NCBI GenBank assembly: GCA_900553145.1
Contig: USCL01000058.1
Span: 1 to 16,132 of the forward strand
Source of the DNA: an uncultured Desulfovibrio sp.
GTDB lineage: Bacteria > Desulfobacterota > Desulfovibrionia > Desulfovibrionales > Desulfovibrionaceae
Direction of reading: 5' to 3'
DNA: 16,132 nucleotides
The notes under the pieces were generated by a model. It searched no databases and was not told where the DNA came from. It worked only from the letters and a program-made list of their open reading frames with translations. Below, piece by piece: positions 1 to 6,900 of the stretch. A program made the position numbers and the translations under genes. Each line of letters begins with the position of its first letter. Position 1 is the first letter of the stretch.

Positions 1-1940
1 ACGAAGTTGAGGATCACGCGCTCGGCGCGGAGGACTTGCCGGGCCGGGCCGGAAAGGCGGGCCACGATGGAGCCCTGCCGCGACGTCACGCGCACCTTCC
101 AGTTGTCCTTGAGCCGCAAGGCCGCCGCATCGTCCGGATGCATGTCGAGGAACGCCTCCGGAAACTCGCGGTCCAGCGCCCACGAACGCCGTGTCATCGT
201 CCCGGTGTGGTAGTGGTGCGACACGCGCCCGGTCAGCAGCGTGAACGGGTAGGTTCCGTCCGTGGCGCAGCCGAGATCGTCGGGCACGTCGTTGACCGTG
301 AACAGGCCGCGCCCCCGGGTGAAGGCTGCGGCGTGCAGGTAGGGCGTGCCCGGATGGTCCGGGGCCGGGCAGGGCCAGCACAGCCCCTGTTCCTCGGCGA
401 GGCGCGTGTAATCCATCCCCGCGTAAGCCGGGACCACTTGTCGGATCTCGTTGAAGATCTCGCGGGGGGAATCGTAGTCCGCCCGCCTGCCGAGGGCGTT
501 GATCACGTCGCAGAGGATGCGCCAGTCGGGCCGCGTGCCGGGCAGGGGGGGCAGGACTTCGTTGATGAGCTGCACCCGGCGTTCGGTGTTAGTGAACGTC
601 CCCTGCTTTTCCAGATAGCTGGCCGCGGGCAACACCACATCGGCAAGCCGCGCCGTGGGCGTCATGAAGATGTCCTGCACGATGAGGAAATCGAGGTTCC
701 GCAGCCCTTCCTCGACCTTCGCCGCGTCCGGGTCCGACTGCATGGGGTTCTCGCCCATGATGTAGGCCGCCCGGATGCTCCCGTCGCGCATCCCTTTCAT
801 GATCTCGGTGAGCTTTTTGCCCTGCTCGTCGGCGAACGGCCCCCAGAGGCGCGCGAAACGCTGGTGCCCCAGCTCGGAATCCGCCTTGACGTAGCCCGGC
901 AGCGTTTCCGGCAGCGCGCCCATGTCGCAGGAGCCCTGCACGTTGTTCTGCCCGCGCAGGGGGATGAGCCCGGTGGAAGGCCGCCCGATCATGCCGCAGA
1001 GCATGACGAGGTTCGCCAGCGCGCCGCAGGTCCGGGTCCCGGTCACCTGCTGCGTGACGCCCATACAGTAGAGGATGATCGAATCCGGCCCCTTGGCGTA
1101 CAGCCGGGCCGTTTCCCGGATGTCTCCGGGCGCGAGGCCGGTGAGCGGCGCGGCCCACTCCGGGGTGCAGCGTTCTAGCGAGGCGCGCAGGGCGTCGAAA
1201 TGTTCCGTGCGTTCGTTGATGAAGGCGTCGTCCTGCGCGTTTTCCTCGAACAGGATGACGTGCATCAGGGCGTTGACGAGCGCGAGGTTGCTGCCCGGAC
1301 GGATGGCGAGGTGGATGTCCGACAGCGCCGCCACGGGCGTACGCCGGGGATCGGCCGTGATGAGCTTCGCCCCGCGTTTCTTCGCCGCCGTGATGCGGGC
1401 GTAGGCCAGCGGATGCTGCGCCGAGGTGTTGGACCCGATCACGAGGATGGTGTCGGCGGAACGGATTTCCTCAAGGCCATTGGTGGCCGCCCCCGACCCG
1501 AATGCTGTAGCCAGACCGGCTACGGTGGGGCTGTGTCAGAGGCGCGCGCAGTGATCGATATTCGGCGAACCGATCACGGCGCGGGTCAGTTTGGCGGCCA
1601 GGTAATTCTCTTCATTGGTGCAGCGCGCCGAAGCGAGCATGGCGAACGTGTCGGGCCCGTACGCGCGGGTCACCGAATGCAGCTGTTCCGCGATGGCGCG
1701 GTAGGCTTCGCTCCACGAGACGCTTTTCAGCGTGCCGTCTTCCTGACGGAGCAGGGGCTGATCCAGACGATCGGGATGGCGTGCGAAGCCGTGCCCCTGC
1801 CAGCCCTTGGCGCACAGCATGCCCCGGCTGACGGGATGATCCGGCTTGGGCAGGACGCCCGTGATGCGCCCGCCCTCCACGGTCAGGTACAGGTTGCAGC
1901 CGCACCCGCAATAGCCGCAGGTCGTCAGAACTTTTTTCAT
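1..1940 (-). CDS. fdhF: Formate dehydrogenase H-type alpha subunit, selenoprotein (3' end outside window)
   Basis: This enzyme oxidises formate to CO2 using a bis-MGD molybdenum or tungsten cofactor and one [4Fe-4S] cluster. About 646 codons are visible; the C-terminus lies left of the window. The N-terminus MKKVLTTCGYCGCGC has cluster ligands C8, C11 and C15, with C43 in RGMLCAKG, matching E. coli FdhF in order and spacing. The catalytic segment reads DHCARL-U-HSPTVAGL, where U is an in-frame TGA at 1538-1536 (residue 135), followed by His136. Downstream, the cofactor domain shows LLTGR and HYHTGTMTRR near residue 575. The frame is open through the visible sequence except for that TGA. I chose the ATG at 1940 because it matches the family N-terminus; GGTGGAG lies just upstream but is unusually close. 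No partner FDH or hydrogenase genes are visible, so its complex is unknown. Formate dehydrogenase: very likely; FDH-H rather than another soluble FDH: likely. Confidence 0.93.
1507..1538 (-). promoter_or_regulatory. Bacterial SECIS element and UGA selenocysteine codon in fdhF
   Basis: On the minus strand the TGA (1538-1536) is followed after 18 nt by GGTCT (1517-1513), closed by a perfect 6-bp stem GTAGCC/GGCTAC (1523-1518 with 1512-1507). A GGUCU apical loop is what SelB recognises in the E. coli fdhF SECIS, and the 18-nt spacing agrees with my recollection of that mRNA. This directs insertion of selenocysteine rather than termination, so the host should encode SelA, SelB, SelC and SelD. None of these is in the window. 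Confidence 0.9.
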
Positions 1941-2248
1941 GCTCCACCCCGAAAATTGTTCAGTTGACCAATCATAGCCCTGGCGAGTTCGGCTTACAAG
2001 CTTTTTCGGATATTGTGAGGAAAATTTTTTACGATTTCGATTGTTTTTATCCTGTAAGCTTTCCTTTTCACCAGAATGACGCTTGCCTCCCCCCTCCGGA
2101 GTGCCGCTTGGCGCACGGGGTGGCTTATCTCGTGTTTTTTCTGTTGAACCAGCATCTTGCAAGCCGGAACCCCTCCGGGGCCTTTTTCCTTCACTCGCTG
2201 ACATCGTTCAATCTTTCTTGCGGGGCAATGCCGCGTAGGGTGCAGTTC
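1941..2248. other. Intergenic boundary between fdhF and the phage block
   Basis: This 308-bp stretch holds the fdhF promoter and AT-rich leader (about 1950-2080) and no credible gene. A plus-strand frame can be extended upstream from the protease through it, but it has no family resemblance and no ribosome-binding site. On the plus strand, CCCC-TCC-GGGG (2170-2180) followed by TTTTT (2183-2187) is a weak intrinsic-terminator candidate. I found no clear plus-strand promoter for the phage genes. If the phage block is a remnant, the junction with host DNA lies here. Confidence 0.5.
1971..1999 (-). promoter_or_regulatory. Candidate sigma-70-type promoter for fdhF
   Basis: Reading the minus strand, TTGTAA (1999-1994, 4/6 to the -35 consensus) is separated by 17 nt from TATGAT (1976-1971, 5/6 to the -10 consensus). 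This would start transcription around 1964, giving a leader of roughly 25 nt. The region is clearly more AT-rich than the surrounding genes. I see no convincing sigma-54 -24/-12 element of the kind that drives E. coli fdhF. The assignment rests on sequence match only. Confidence 0.5.
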
Positions 2249-3370
2249 ATGAAGCAAGCACCCCCACACCCACTCATGTTGTCCGCGGTGGCGGATTCGC
2301 TCCGCCGGCCTTTCCCGGAGATCCGGCTTTTGCCCGACGGCGCGTTCGCCGCGCGCGACGGCAGGCCCGGTACCTTCACGGGAGGAACCCTCAACGCATG
2401 GTCCCTGTCCCCCCGGTGCGCGGGACGCCTGCTCGAACGGTGGCGGCGGCGGGAGACGCCGCTGGTCATCGACTACGAGCACCAGAGCCTCAACGCCCGC
2501 CACAACGGGCAGCCCGCCCCGGCTGCGGGCTGGATCGAGTCGCTCCGTTACGAGCCGGGGCAGGGGCTGTTCGCGTCGGTCCGGTGGACGGAAGGCGCGA
2601 AGGGTTTCATCGAACAGGACGAATACCGCTTCATCTCTCCGGTGTTCTCCTTCGACCCCCAAAACGGCGAGGTGCTGGAACTGAAAGGCGCGGCGCTGAC
2701 CAACATGCCCGCGCTCGACGGGCTCGGGGCCGTCGCCGCGACCGAGGATTTCCCCCCATCCGACAACCCTCAACCGGAGACAGCCATGAATGCGCTCAAT
2801 CGGCTGAAACAACTGCTCGGCCTGCCTGAAGACGCGGCCGAGGAAACCCTGCTGGCGGAACTGGACAGGCTTGAAGCCCTGCTCACGCCCGCGAACCCCG
2901 CCCCGTCCGATCCGTCCGGGCTGCCCAACCAACCGGCGTTCCCCCATCAGGAAGGCCCGCTGCCCGGTGATGCCCGGCCCACGCTGTTCGACTTCCTGCA
3001 GGCTTGCCACCCGCAAGCGGCCCTGACTTCTCTGGTGCGCGCCAATACGGCCCTGCGCGAACAGCTTTCGGTGGCCCTCAGCGTCACGCAGGGCGATCAG
3101 GTGGCCCGGAACGTCGAGGCCGCCGTGGCCGACGGGCGTCTGAGCCGGGGGCTTGCCGGCTGGGCCACTGCGCTTGGACGCCAGAACCCCGAAGCGTTGG
3201 AAACCTATCTCGCGGCCGTCGCACCCATTGCCGCGCTTTCCTCGTTCCAGAGCGCGGGCAACCGGCCCGTGCTGTCGGCGGCCTCCGCCTCCCCGCTTTC
3301 CGATGAGGAACGCTTCGTCTGCTCGCAGCTCAGGCTGAGCGAAACCGACTATCTCGCGGTGCGCGGGTAA
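2249..3370 (+). CDS. Mu-like phage head maturation protease (gpI-like)
   Basis: Capsid maturation protease of the Mu gpI family; it processes the scaffold and head during assembly. Recognisable features (start at 2249, 373 aa) are the N-terminal IRLLPDGAF-ARDGRP segment, VIDYEHQS at residues 73-80, PAAGWIESL, and FIEQDEYRFISPVFSFD followed by AALTNMPAL. This series is typical of Mu-like I proteins. The C-terminal half from residue 180 is polar and helical, as in a fused scaffold. The start is uncertain: ATG 2249 has AGGGTG about 6 nt upstream, ATG 2228 has only a close GGGGC, and ATG 2276 is also in frame. Normally portal and gpF genes precede this gene; here fdhF does. The gene is followed by a GC-rich hairpin gap rather than directly by the capsid gene. 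Confidence 0.85.
   Translation: MKQAPPHPLMLSAVADSLRRPFPEIRLLPDGAFAARDGRPGTFTGGTLNAWSLSPRCAGRLLERWRRRETPLVIDYEHQSLNARHNGQPAPAAGWIESLRYEPGQGLFASVRWTEGAKGFIEQDEYRFISPVFSFDPQNGEVLELKGAALTNMPALDGLGAVAATEDFPPSDNPQPETAMNALNRLKQLLGLPEDAAEETLLAELDRLEALLTPANPAPSDPSGLPNQPAFPHQEGPLPGDARPTLFDFLQACHPQAALTSLVRANTALREQLSVALSVTQGDQVARNVEAAVADGRLSRGLAGWATALGRQNPEALETYLAAVAPIAALSSFQSAGNRPVLSAASASPLSDEERFVCSQLRLSETDYLAVRG
2786..3370 (+). CDS. Probable internally initiated scaffold protein (gpZ-like), in frame with the protease
   Basis: Within the protease gene, CGGAGA (2775-2780) lies 5 nt before an in-frame ATG at 2786. Translation from there gives 194 aa beginning MNALNRLKQLLGLPEDAAEE. The preceding residues (DFPPSDNPQPETA) look like a flexible linker. 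In Mu, the scaffold Z is made from an internal start in gene I and shares its C-terminus, so the same arrangement is expected here. The product is charged and helix-prone with a proline-rich segment after about 35 residues. Internal initiation is inferred from the ribosome-binding site and the Mu precedent; it could instead be produced only by proteolysis. Confidence 0.6.
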   Translation: MNALNRLKQLLGLPEDAAEETLLAELDRLEALLTPANPAPSDPSGLPNQPAFPHQEGPLPGDARPTLFDFLQACHPQAALTSLVRANTALREQLSVALSVTQGDQVARNVEAAVADGRLSRGLAGWATALGRQNPEALETYLAAVAPIAALSSFQSAGNRPVLSAASASPLSDEERFVCSQLRLSETDYLAVRG

Positions 3371-3380
3371 GGGGAAAACC

Positions 3381-3424
3381 GGGGAGGGGAGGTACCTTTG
3401 GGGAGAAAGGTTCCTCCCCTCCCC
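3381..3424. repeat. GC-rich hairpin repeat A after the protease gene
   Basis: Arms 3381-3399 and 3406-3424 pair over 19 positions with a single mismatch, closing a 6-nt loop (GGGGAG). The tip reads ACCTTT/AAAGGT and the base is GGGGAGGGG/CCCCTCCCC. It begins 10 nt after the protease stop codon. No T-run follows, so it is not a standard intrinsic terminator. Closely related hairpins follow the capsid and tail tube genes. It might stabilise upstream mRNA, limit readthrough, or be a mobile intergenic repeat. Confidence 0.8.
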
Positions 3425-3524
3425 GGCCCCCTCCGTCCCGAGATGTTCGTAAGGGGCGGCGTCGGGAAGGGCGGCTTGGAAAGCCGGTTCCTTCGCGTCC
3501 GTCCCCGGTTTTGAAACGTGAAAA

Positions 3525-3570
3525 GGCAGGGAGCCTCTCCGCGCCTCCCCATCAGCCGAAAGGCTTGCGG
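3525..3570 (+). repeat. Intergenic repeat module, copy 1
   Basis: This segment (GGCAGGGAGCCTCTCCGCGC, then TCCCCATCAGCCGAAAGGCTTG) closely resembles 6797-6842, which reads GGCAGGGACTCC-ATCCGCGC and TCCCCACCAGCCGGAAGTCTTG. Similarity extends a little upstream (GAAACG). Both copies lie in non-coding gaps within the phage structural genes, so this is a repeated intergenic unit rather than coding homology. Confidence 0.65.
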
Positions 3571-3599
3571 AAGCGGGAGGGAGCCCGGGGAAAGGGAAG

Positions 3600-3631
3600 A
3601 AGGCGGCCCTTATTGGGAAGCCTCCTTTTTT
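3600..3631 (+). terminator. Weak intrinsic-terminator candidate upstream of the capsid gene
   Basis: AGGC-GG-CCC (3601-3609) can pair with GGG-AA-GCCT (3615-3623) around a TTATT loop, with a 2x2 internal mismatch, and TTTTTT follows at 3626-3631. The stem is only 7 bp. If functional it would reduce transcription entering the capsid gene, which would be odd unless the capsid has its own promoter; I see no good promoter nearby. It may simply be part of the surrounding repeat. Confidence 0.25.
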
Positions 3632-3668
3632 CCTCTCCCGCAACACCCTTCATCATAAGGACATATCA

Positions 3669-4613
3669 ATGGCAGTAGTGACGAGTTCCCTTGTGTCGGC
3701 CCTGCGCGTGGGCTTCCAGCGTGAATTTCAGGATGCGCTTTCGTCCGCGCCGTCCCAGTGGGACAGGCTGTCCACACGCGTGCCGAGCAGCTCGGCGGGC
3801 AACACCTACGGCTGGATCGGCCAGTTCCCCAAGCTCCGCGAGTGGTCGGGCGACCGTTCCTTCAAGAACATCAAGGAACACGGCTATTCGGTGATGAACA
3901 ACCTCTATGAGGCCACCGTGGACATCCCCCGCACGGCTGTGGAGGACGACGACATCGGCGTGTACGCCCCCCTGTTCCGCGAGATGGGCTATGCCGCCGG
4001 GACGCATCCCGACGAGATCGTCTTCGGCCTGCTCAAGGACGGCGCGTCCGGCGTCTGCTACGACGGCAAGGCGTTCTTCGCCGTGGATCATCCCGTATAT
4101 CCGAATGCGGACGGCTCCGGCGACGCGCAAACCGTTTCCAACTGGCTGCGCCCCGCCGCCGTGGACGGGACGGTCACCGACGGCACGCCGTGGTTCGTGC
4201 TGGACGTCTCCCGCCCGCTGCGCCCGTTCATCTTTCAGGAGCGCACCGCCCCGGAATTGCAGGTCATCACCAACCCGGACAACGATTATGTCTTCATGAA
4301 GGACAAAATCCCCTACGGCATCCGGTACCGCTGCAACGGCGGCTACGGGTTCTGGCAGCAGGCCGTGTGCAGCACGCAGGAGCTGAACGCCGCCAATTTC
4401 GCCGCCGCCCTTGAGGCCATGCAGAACTTCCGCGCCGACGGCGGGCGCCCTCTCGGCCTCGGGTTCGGCGGCGAGGCCGGGACGCTGCTGGTCGTGCCCC
4501 CGTCCCTCCAGTCCGCCGCTCGCCGCGTCGTCTCCGCCGAGCTGGACCCCGACGGCGGCAGCAACATCTGGTACCGCGCCGCGACGTTACTTGTCAGTCA
4601 CTGGCTGATTTAG
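3669..4613 (+). CDS. Mu-like major capsid protein (gpT-like)
   Basis: Major head subunit of the Mu gpT family (Mu-like prophage major head subunit). The 314-aa length is close to Mu gpT, about 305 aa. Characteristic stretches are the N-terminal LVSALRVGFQREFQDAL, TYGWIGQFPKLREWSGDR, NLYEATVDIPRTAVEDDDIGVY and FFAVDHPVY, with the family-like end NIWYRAATLLVSHWL. Start ATG 3669 has AAGGA (3657-3661) 7 nt upstream. The gene follows the protease/scaffold as in Mu but is separated from it by about 300 bp of non-coding repeats. No Mu gp35-like gene is seen between this gene and the next. No frameshift or truncation is apparent. Confidence 0.92.
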   Translation: MAVVTSSLVSALRVGFQREFQDALSSAPSQWDRLSTRVPSSSAGNTYGWIGQFPKLREWSGDRSFKNIKEHGYSVMNNLYEATVDIPRTAVEDDDIGVYAPLFREMGYAAGTHPDEIVFGLLKDGASGVCYDGKAFFAVDHPVYPNADGSGDAQTVSNWLRPAAVDGTVTDGTPWFVLDVSRPLRPFIFQERTAPELQVITNPDNDYVFMKDKIPYGIRYRCNGGYGFWQQAVCSTQELNAANFAAALEAMQNFRADGGRPLGLGFGGEAGTLLVVPPSLQSAARRVVSAELDPDGGSNIWYRAATLLVSHWLI

Positions 4614-4626
4614 CGGCGGGAAAACG

Positions 4627-4663
4627 CGGGGAAGGGCCTTTTTGCGGAAAGCGCCCTTCCCCG
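4627..4663. repeat. GC-rich hairpin repeat B after the capsid gene
   Basis: CGGGGAAGGGC (4627-4637) pairs perfectly with GCCCTTCCCCG (4653-4663). After a one-base bulge at 4652, CTTT (4638-4641) pairs with AAAG (4648-4651) around a TTGCGG loop. The design matches hairpin A: a G-rich base and a CTTT/AAAG tip. It starts 13 nt after the capsid stop. The sequence just downstream, CCCCCGCATGAC (4666-4677), recurs exactly at 6894-6905 after the last hairpin of the 6591-6928 gap. There is no T-run after it. Confidence 0.75.
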
Positions 4664-4749
4664 GTCCCCCGCATGACGTCCGGACGGTGGAGAGGCGGGG
4701 CGTTTCATCTGAACACGAATGGGCGGATCGCCGCCGGAGGCATTTCTGT

Positions 4750-5172
4750 ATGGCATACGCCACGATTGATCAGCTTGTGAGCCTGTTCGGGGCGGACGAG
4801 ATCCGCACGCTTTCGGACAGGCGGGGCACGGGCGAGCTCGATGGGCAAACCGTCCTCGACGCGTTGGAGCGGGCGTCTTCGGAAGTGGACAGCTACCTTG
4901 CGGATCGCTATGCGACGCCGCTTTCGGACACCGCCCCGATCCCGCCCGTGGTGGTGTCCGTCACCGGGGACATCGCCCGCTACCGGCTCACCGGGGGGGA
5001 CATCCGGGATACCGATCCCATCCGCGAGCGTTACACCAAGGCGCTCAACTGGCTGCGCGACGTCGCGGACGGCAGGGCGGGCATTCCCGGCTTGCCGCCC
5101 GCAGGGGAAGAGGCCCCGGGGGCCGTGTTGCTCGAGCCGGGCACCCGTCCGTGGGACGGGGTGGCGCCGTGA
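4750..5172 (+). CDS. Mu gp36-like head-tail connector protein (DUF1320 family)
   Basis: A 140-aa protein of the Mu-like gp36 family, part of the neck that joins head and tail. The pattern MAYATIDQLVSLFGADEI, a helical middle ending SEVDSYLADRYATPL, then PPVVVSVTGDIARYRL and ERYTKALNWLRDVADGRAGIPGL is typical of the family. Start ATG 4750 has GGAGG (4736-4740) 9 nt upstream; an upstream extension in frame reads through repeat DNA and is rejected. The stop overlaps the next gene by four bases (GTGA), so the two are probably translationally coupled. Its place directly after the capsid gene supports a connector role. Confidence 0.85.
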   Translation: MAYATIDQLVSLFGADEIRTLSDRRGTGELDGQTVLDALERASSEVDSYLADRYATPLSDTAPIPPVVVSVTGDIARYRLTGGDIRDTDPIRERYTKALNWLRDVADGRAGIPGLPPAGEEAPGAVLLEPGTRPWDGVAP

Positions 5173-5618
5173 GCCGCACGCCGATGGATGTCGAGGATGC
5201 GATCCTGGAACTGCTGAGGCCGCTCAGGGAAACGCCGGGCGCGAAGACCGTATCGGCGTTTCAGGGGCAGCCGGACAAGGACACATGGGCCCGGCTGCGG
5301 CGCGGGTTCCCGGCCGTGCTGGTTCTGTACGCGGGCTCCCCCGAGTTCACGCCTTCGGGCCGCCGCCTTGAGGAACGCATGGAGTTCGAGGTCTACGTCA
5401 TGGATAAAAGCTACCGTTCGGCAACAAATGGCCAGAAGCCCGAGCCGGGGCATCCGGGGACGTATGCGCTGCTCGCGGCGGCCCGGGAACGGCTCCTCGG
5501 CGTGGCGCCGCTTCCGGGCATGGGGCCTTGCCTGCCGTCCGCGATCAGCGGGTTCGTTCTGGACGGGGCCAGCGTCTACCGCATGACGGTTTCGACCATA
5601 CACAATATTGCACTGTAA
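5169..5618 (+). CDS. Mu gp37-like protein (DUF1834 family), tail completion/connector
   Basis: A 149-aa protein (GTG start) resembling Mu-like gp37, which sits next to gp36 in these phages and is thought to act in the neck or tail terminator. Visible features are the N-terminal MDVEDAILELLRPLRE helix, PAVLVLYAGSPEFTPSGRRLEERMEFEVYVMDKSYRS, and GTYALLAAARERLLG, with a hydrophobic C-terminus. GTG 5169 overlaps the upstream TGA and has GGGGTGG about 5 nt ahead; ATG 5184 is a reasonable alternative. The tail tube gene follows after 9 nt. Confidence 0.78.
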   Translation: MSRTPMDVEDAILELLRPLRETPGAKTVSAFQGQPDKDTWARLRRGFPAVLVLYAGSPEFTPSGRRLEERMEFEVYVMDKSYRSATNGQKPEPGHPGTYALLAAARERLLGVAPLPGMGPCLPSAISGFVLDGASVYRMTVSTIHNIAL

Positions 5619-5627
5619 GGATTGGAT

Positions 5628-6590
5628 ATGACTGCAAGTCCGCAGACGAGGAACTACCTTTACGGCAAGGGAGAGCTGTTTTTCCGCGCCGAGGGAAGCG
5701 GCGGTTACGATCATCTCGGCAACGCCCCGGCCTTCACCATCAGCCTGACCGAAGAAAAGCTGGAACACTTCAGCTCGATGAACGGCACGAAGACCAAGGA
5801 TCTCCAGCTCGTCACCCAGAAGGGGGCGGCCGTGGCCTTCACGCTGGAGGAATTTACCTCCGGCAACATCCTCCGGGCCTTCAAGGGCGCGGCGGTGGCG
5901 AAGCAGATGCAGGCCGCCGCGACGGTTTCCGGCCAGTCCATCAGCGTCAACGGCGGCCTGTATACGTTCGTCGGCAAGGAAAAGCTCGGCTTCACGCGGC
6001 TGGAGCACGGCCCGGTGGCCGGCGGGGCGTTTGCAGCCGGTTCCTCCGTGGTGGGCTCGACTTCCAACGCTACGGCGACCGTGGCCTATGTTGCGGACGG
6101 GGCTCTGGAGTGCGTGAACGTGCGGGGGGCCTTCGTGCCCGGCGAGGAGATTGCGGCCTCTGCGATCAAGGCCACGCTGCAGGGCGTTGCCCGCGTCGCC
6201 GACGTGGTGCTCACGGATAAGGCCAGCGCCCCGACGCTCCGTTATCGGCAGGGCGTCGATTACGACCTCAACGCCCGCACCGGCTTGCTGCGCGTCCGCG
6301 AGTCCTGTTCCGCCGAAACGGTATTCCTGACCGCCGATTGCGAATCTTCCGACGCGCAACTTGTGGATGCGCTGACCGCCAGCGACGTTACCGGAGAACT
6401 GCTGTTCGTGGGCCAGCCCGATCAGGGGCCGGGGCTTGTCGTGCAGTGCTGGAAGGTGACCCTTTCCCTCGGCGGCGAAGTCGGCCTCATCAGCGAGGAA
6501 CTGGCTTCCATCCCCATGACCGGGGAAGTGCTCGCCGACGACCTCAACCATCCCGAAAGCCCGTTCTTCCGGGTGCGCTATCTTGGGTAG
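5628..6590 (+). CDS. Phage major tail tube protein
   Basis: A 320-aa protein, probably the polymerising tail tube subunit. The N-terminal half carries NYLYGKGELFFRAEGSGGYDHLGNAPAFTISLTEEKLEHFSS, with KTKDLQL and FTLEEF following; this resembles tube proteins of siphophages and tailed prophages. A central region rich in G, A, S and V (about residues 95-195) is likely an inserted surface domain, and the C-terminus returns to LLFVGQPDQGPG...WKVTLSLGGEVGLISEELASIPMTGEVL. ATG 5628 with AAGGA 6 nt upstream is preferred over TTG 5622. It occupies the place where a contractile phage would carry sheath and tube; no sheath gene is present, supporting a siphovirus-type tail. Confidence 0.8.
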   Translation: MTASPQTRNYLYGKGELFFRAEGSGGYDHLGNAPAFTISLTEEKLEHFSSMNGTKTKDLQLVTQKGAAVAFTLEEFTSGNILRAFKGAAVAKQMQAAATVSGQSISVNGGLYTFVGKEKLGFTRLEHGPVAGGAFAAGSSVVGSTSNATATVAYVADGALECVNVRGAFVPGEEIAASAIKATLQGVARVADVVLTDKASAPTLRYRQGVDYDLNARTGLLRVRESCSAETVFLTADCESSDAQLVDALTASDVTGELLFVGQPDQGPGLVVQCWKVTLSLGGEVGLISEELASIPMTGEVLADDLNHPESPFFRVRYLG

Positions 6591-6605
6591 TGGCAAGGGG
6601 CTGTC

Positions 6606-6656
6606 GGGAAAAGGAGGGAAAAGCTTTTCTTCGGAACCGGTTTCCCTCCCTTCCCC
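6606..6656. repeat. GC-rich hairpin repeat C1 after the tail tube gene
   Basis: Arms 6606-6621 and 6641-6656 pair with two mismatches: GGAGGGAAA is perfect against TTTCCCTCC, and the outer GGG pairs with CCC. The loop (6622-6640) contains a TTC-TTCG-GAA mini-stem. It starts 15 nt after the tail tube stop, the same relative position as hairpins A and B. No T-run follows. Confidence 0.6.
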
Positions 6657-6716
6657 AAGCCTGCCAGCGCGGAGCCTATCCCTCCCTTTCCCAAGGCGTT
6701 TGTGTTTATCGGACCC

Positions 6717-6740
6717 CTGTTCGCGATTTTTCCGGAACAG
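6717..6740. repeat. CTGTTC/GAACAG dyad in the AT-rich island
   Basis: CTGTTC (6717-6722) and GAACAG (6735-6740) form an exact inverted repeat around 12 nt. It could be an operator half-site pair or a small RNA hairpin. No adjacent promoter is recognisable, so function is unknown. Confidence 0.35.
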
Positions 6741-6796
6741 CGTGTCGTCGTTATCTTTATTTGAAATGTAACTGTTTAAAGTTGTTGTTCCGAAAC

Positions 6797-6842
6797 GGCA
6801 GGGACTCCATCCGCGCCGCCTCCCCACCAGCCGGAAGTCTTG
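6797..6842 (+). repeat. Intergenic repeat module, copy 2
   Basis: This is the second copy of the module at 3525-3570, sharing GGCAGGGA, TCCGCGCC, TCCCCA-CAGCCG and CTTG blocks. A 3-nt insertion (GCC) and scattered substitutions distinguish the copies. In this copy part of the module forms the left arm of a perfect 15-bp stem (6811-6825 with 6846-6860). Confidence 0.65.
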
Positions 6843-6900
6843 GGAGGGGAGGCGGCGCGGGGGAGGGGAACCTTCCTCAAAAAAGGATTCCCTCCCCCGC
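6811..6900. repeat. Two overlapping strong hairpins (C2 and C3) upstream of the chaperone gene
   Basis: C2: 6811-6825 pairs perfectly with 6846-6860 (15 bp, 20-nt loop). C3: 6857-6874 pairs with 6883-6900 over 18 positions with one mismatch and one G-U pair, 8-nt loop, tip CCTT/AAGG. Bases 6857-6860 are shared, so the two cannot both be complete. C3 has the same G-rich base and CCTT/AAGG tip as hairpins A and B and is followed by CCCCCGCATGAC, which overlaps its right arm and also occurs at 4666-4677. Confidence 0.75.

Noticed and set aside
36..1178. Plus-strand open frame opposite fdhF
   Set aside because: The opposite strand encodes a clearly recognisable FDH with conserved motifs throughout; the plus-strand product is a compositional shadow.
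1536..1538. fdhF as a pseudogene with a nonsense codon
   Set aside because: The TGA is at the exact catalytic Sec position, the frame stays open for over 500 further codons, and a GGUCU SECIS hairpin follows at the expected distance.
1964..2248. N-terminal extension of the protease gene
   Set aside because: The extension covers the fdhF promoter region, has no ribosome-binding site and no similarity to gpI proteins, which begin shortly before the IRLLP segment.
3381..3424. Classic rho-independent terminator after the protease gene
   Set aside because: The stem is long and strong but followed by C/G-rich sequence with no T-run; the same is true of the hairpins after the capsid and tail tube genes, so they are reported as repeats.
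1994..3646. Long minus-strand open frame opposite the protease gene
   Set aside because: It is antisense to a recognisable gpI-family gene and its translation (Arg/Gly/Pro-rich, low complexity) is typical of GC-rich antisense frames. The same applies to long minus-strand frames at 5031-6914, 6988-8355, 9620-10960 and 13894-15936.
4560..4613. Capsid gene truncated at its 3' end by repeat insertion
   Set aside because: The length (314 aa) and the ending NIWYRAATLLVSHWL agree with gpT-family C-termini, so the gene looks complete.
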